Position numbers and translations under genes: made by a program. From the NCBI GenBank assembly GCA_018714645.1, contig DVND01000052.1:1-6192 (forward strand): a stretch of 6,192 nucleotides of DNA. Reading direction: 5' to 3'. A model generated the notes under the pieces. That model saw nothing but the letters and a program-made list of their open reading frames with translations, was not told where the DNA came from and searched no databases. Shown here piece by piece: positions 5,850 through 6,192 of this stretch; positions within the stretch are counted from its first letter, which is position 1; the number at the start of each line of letters is the position of its first letter. The stretch is from Candidatus Avimonoglobus intestinipullorum (GTDB lineage Bacteria; Bacillota; Clostridia; UBA1381).

Positions 5850-6192
5850 ATGCAATTGATCTGTGAATATCAGAGCCCGGAGTATGGATTCCGGTATACA
5901 CATTCTGTAAACAACCGGCCTAACATGTCGGATTTTAAGCTGCACAACCATAATGAATTTCAGGAGCTTTTGATATTCCTCGATGGGGATGCGGAATTCC
6001 GCGTGGAGGGCACGACCTATTTCCTGCGCCCGTATGACATTGTGGTGACGCAGAATACGGAAATGCATATGATCTGCCACAGGTCGCCAAGCAGATATGA
6101 GCGCATTGTGGTGTCGCTGGATAACAACTTTTTTGTTAAGAACGACTGTGAAGAATTTAAGGAGATTTTTACAAGCCGGCCTCTGGGCGTGG
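5850..6192 (+). CDS. AraC-family transcriptional regulator, N-terminal part (cut by window end)
   Basis: The open frame runs from ATG 5850 through the right edge (114 codons seen). The visible part is an AraC-type cupin sensor domain: LHNHNEFQELLIFLDG (31-46), with H32, H34 and E36 in the usual cupin positions, then EFRVEGTTYFLRPYDIVV (49-66) and the second cupin motif ending in H73. The double helix-turn-helix DNA-binding domain expected at the C-terminus lies outside, so the family call rests on the sensor half alone. Upstream, GGGGGTGG (5838-5845) is a modest ribosome-binding sequence. The gene diverges from the operon and shares its control region, the usual arrangement for a pathway-specific regulator; it probably senses a sugar-acid intermediate and activates the operon. 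Confidence 0.85.
   Translation, partial: MQLICEYQSPEYGFRYTHSVNNRPNMSDFKLHNHNEFQELLIFLDGDAEFRVEGTTYFLRPYDIVVTQNTEMHMICHRSPSRYERIVVSLDNNFFVKNDCEEFKEIFTSRPLGV

Noticed and set aside
5766..6080. - strand open frame of 104 codons opposite the regulator gene
   Set aside because: It is the shadow of the AraC-type cupin domain, whose + strand reading shows clear family motifs and a good promoter.

Overview
The window reads as part of a sugar-acid catabolic operon from a Gram-positive (Firmicutes/Clostridia-like) bacterium, probably a plant-fibre or gut anaerobe. Several start sites carry AGAAAGG(A), a perfect complement of the 3' end of Firmicutes 16S rRNA. The promoters look like sigma-A promoters. 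The last two genes match the short Gram-positive mannonate dehydratase and the SDR-type mannonate oxidoreductase, not the long-chain-dehydrogenase UxuB of enterics. The lineage is inference from these signals; no rRNA or other marker is present.

Layout from right to left. The right edge (5850 to beyond 6192, + strand) holds the N-terminal cupin part of an AraC-type regulator, cut by the window end. A divergent control region of about 130 bp (5717-5849) holds one promoter for each direction and three copies of ATTGCNAA. From 5716 down to the left edge, six genes run on the - strand with gaps of 2, 15 and 11 bases, then overlaps of 4 bases and 1 base: a 284-aa TIM-barrel sugar isomerase/epimerase, a 386-aa Gfo/Idh/MocA oxidoreductase, a second (251-aa) TIM-barrel protein, a second (335-aa) Gfo/Idh/MocA oxidoreductase, mannonate dehydratase (uxuA) and an SDR D-mannonate oxidoreductase (uxuB type). 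No terminator is visible. A ribosome-binding sequence at the left edge (1-7, - strand) shows that the operon continues beyond the window.

How the genes may work together. UxuB and UxuA interconvert D-fructuronate, D-mannonate and 2-keto-3-deoxy-gluconate, so the operon ends in hexuronate (glucuronate-type) catabolism. The two oxidoreductase/TIM-barrel pairs upstream are the unusual part. In known systems such pairs oxidise a sugar hydroxyl with NAD(P) and then isomerise or eliminate on the keto-sugar, and some cleave glycosides that ordinary hydrolases cannot. The inference offered here is that they convert an unusual uronic acid or glucuronide into an intermediate that enters at fructuronate or mannonate. 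The substrate cannot be read from the sequence. No transporter, glycosidase, glucuronate isomerase, KDG kinase or KDPG aldolase is present in the window.
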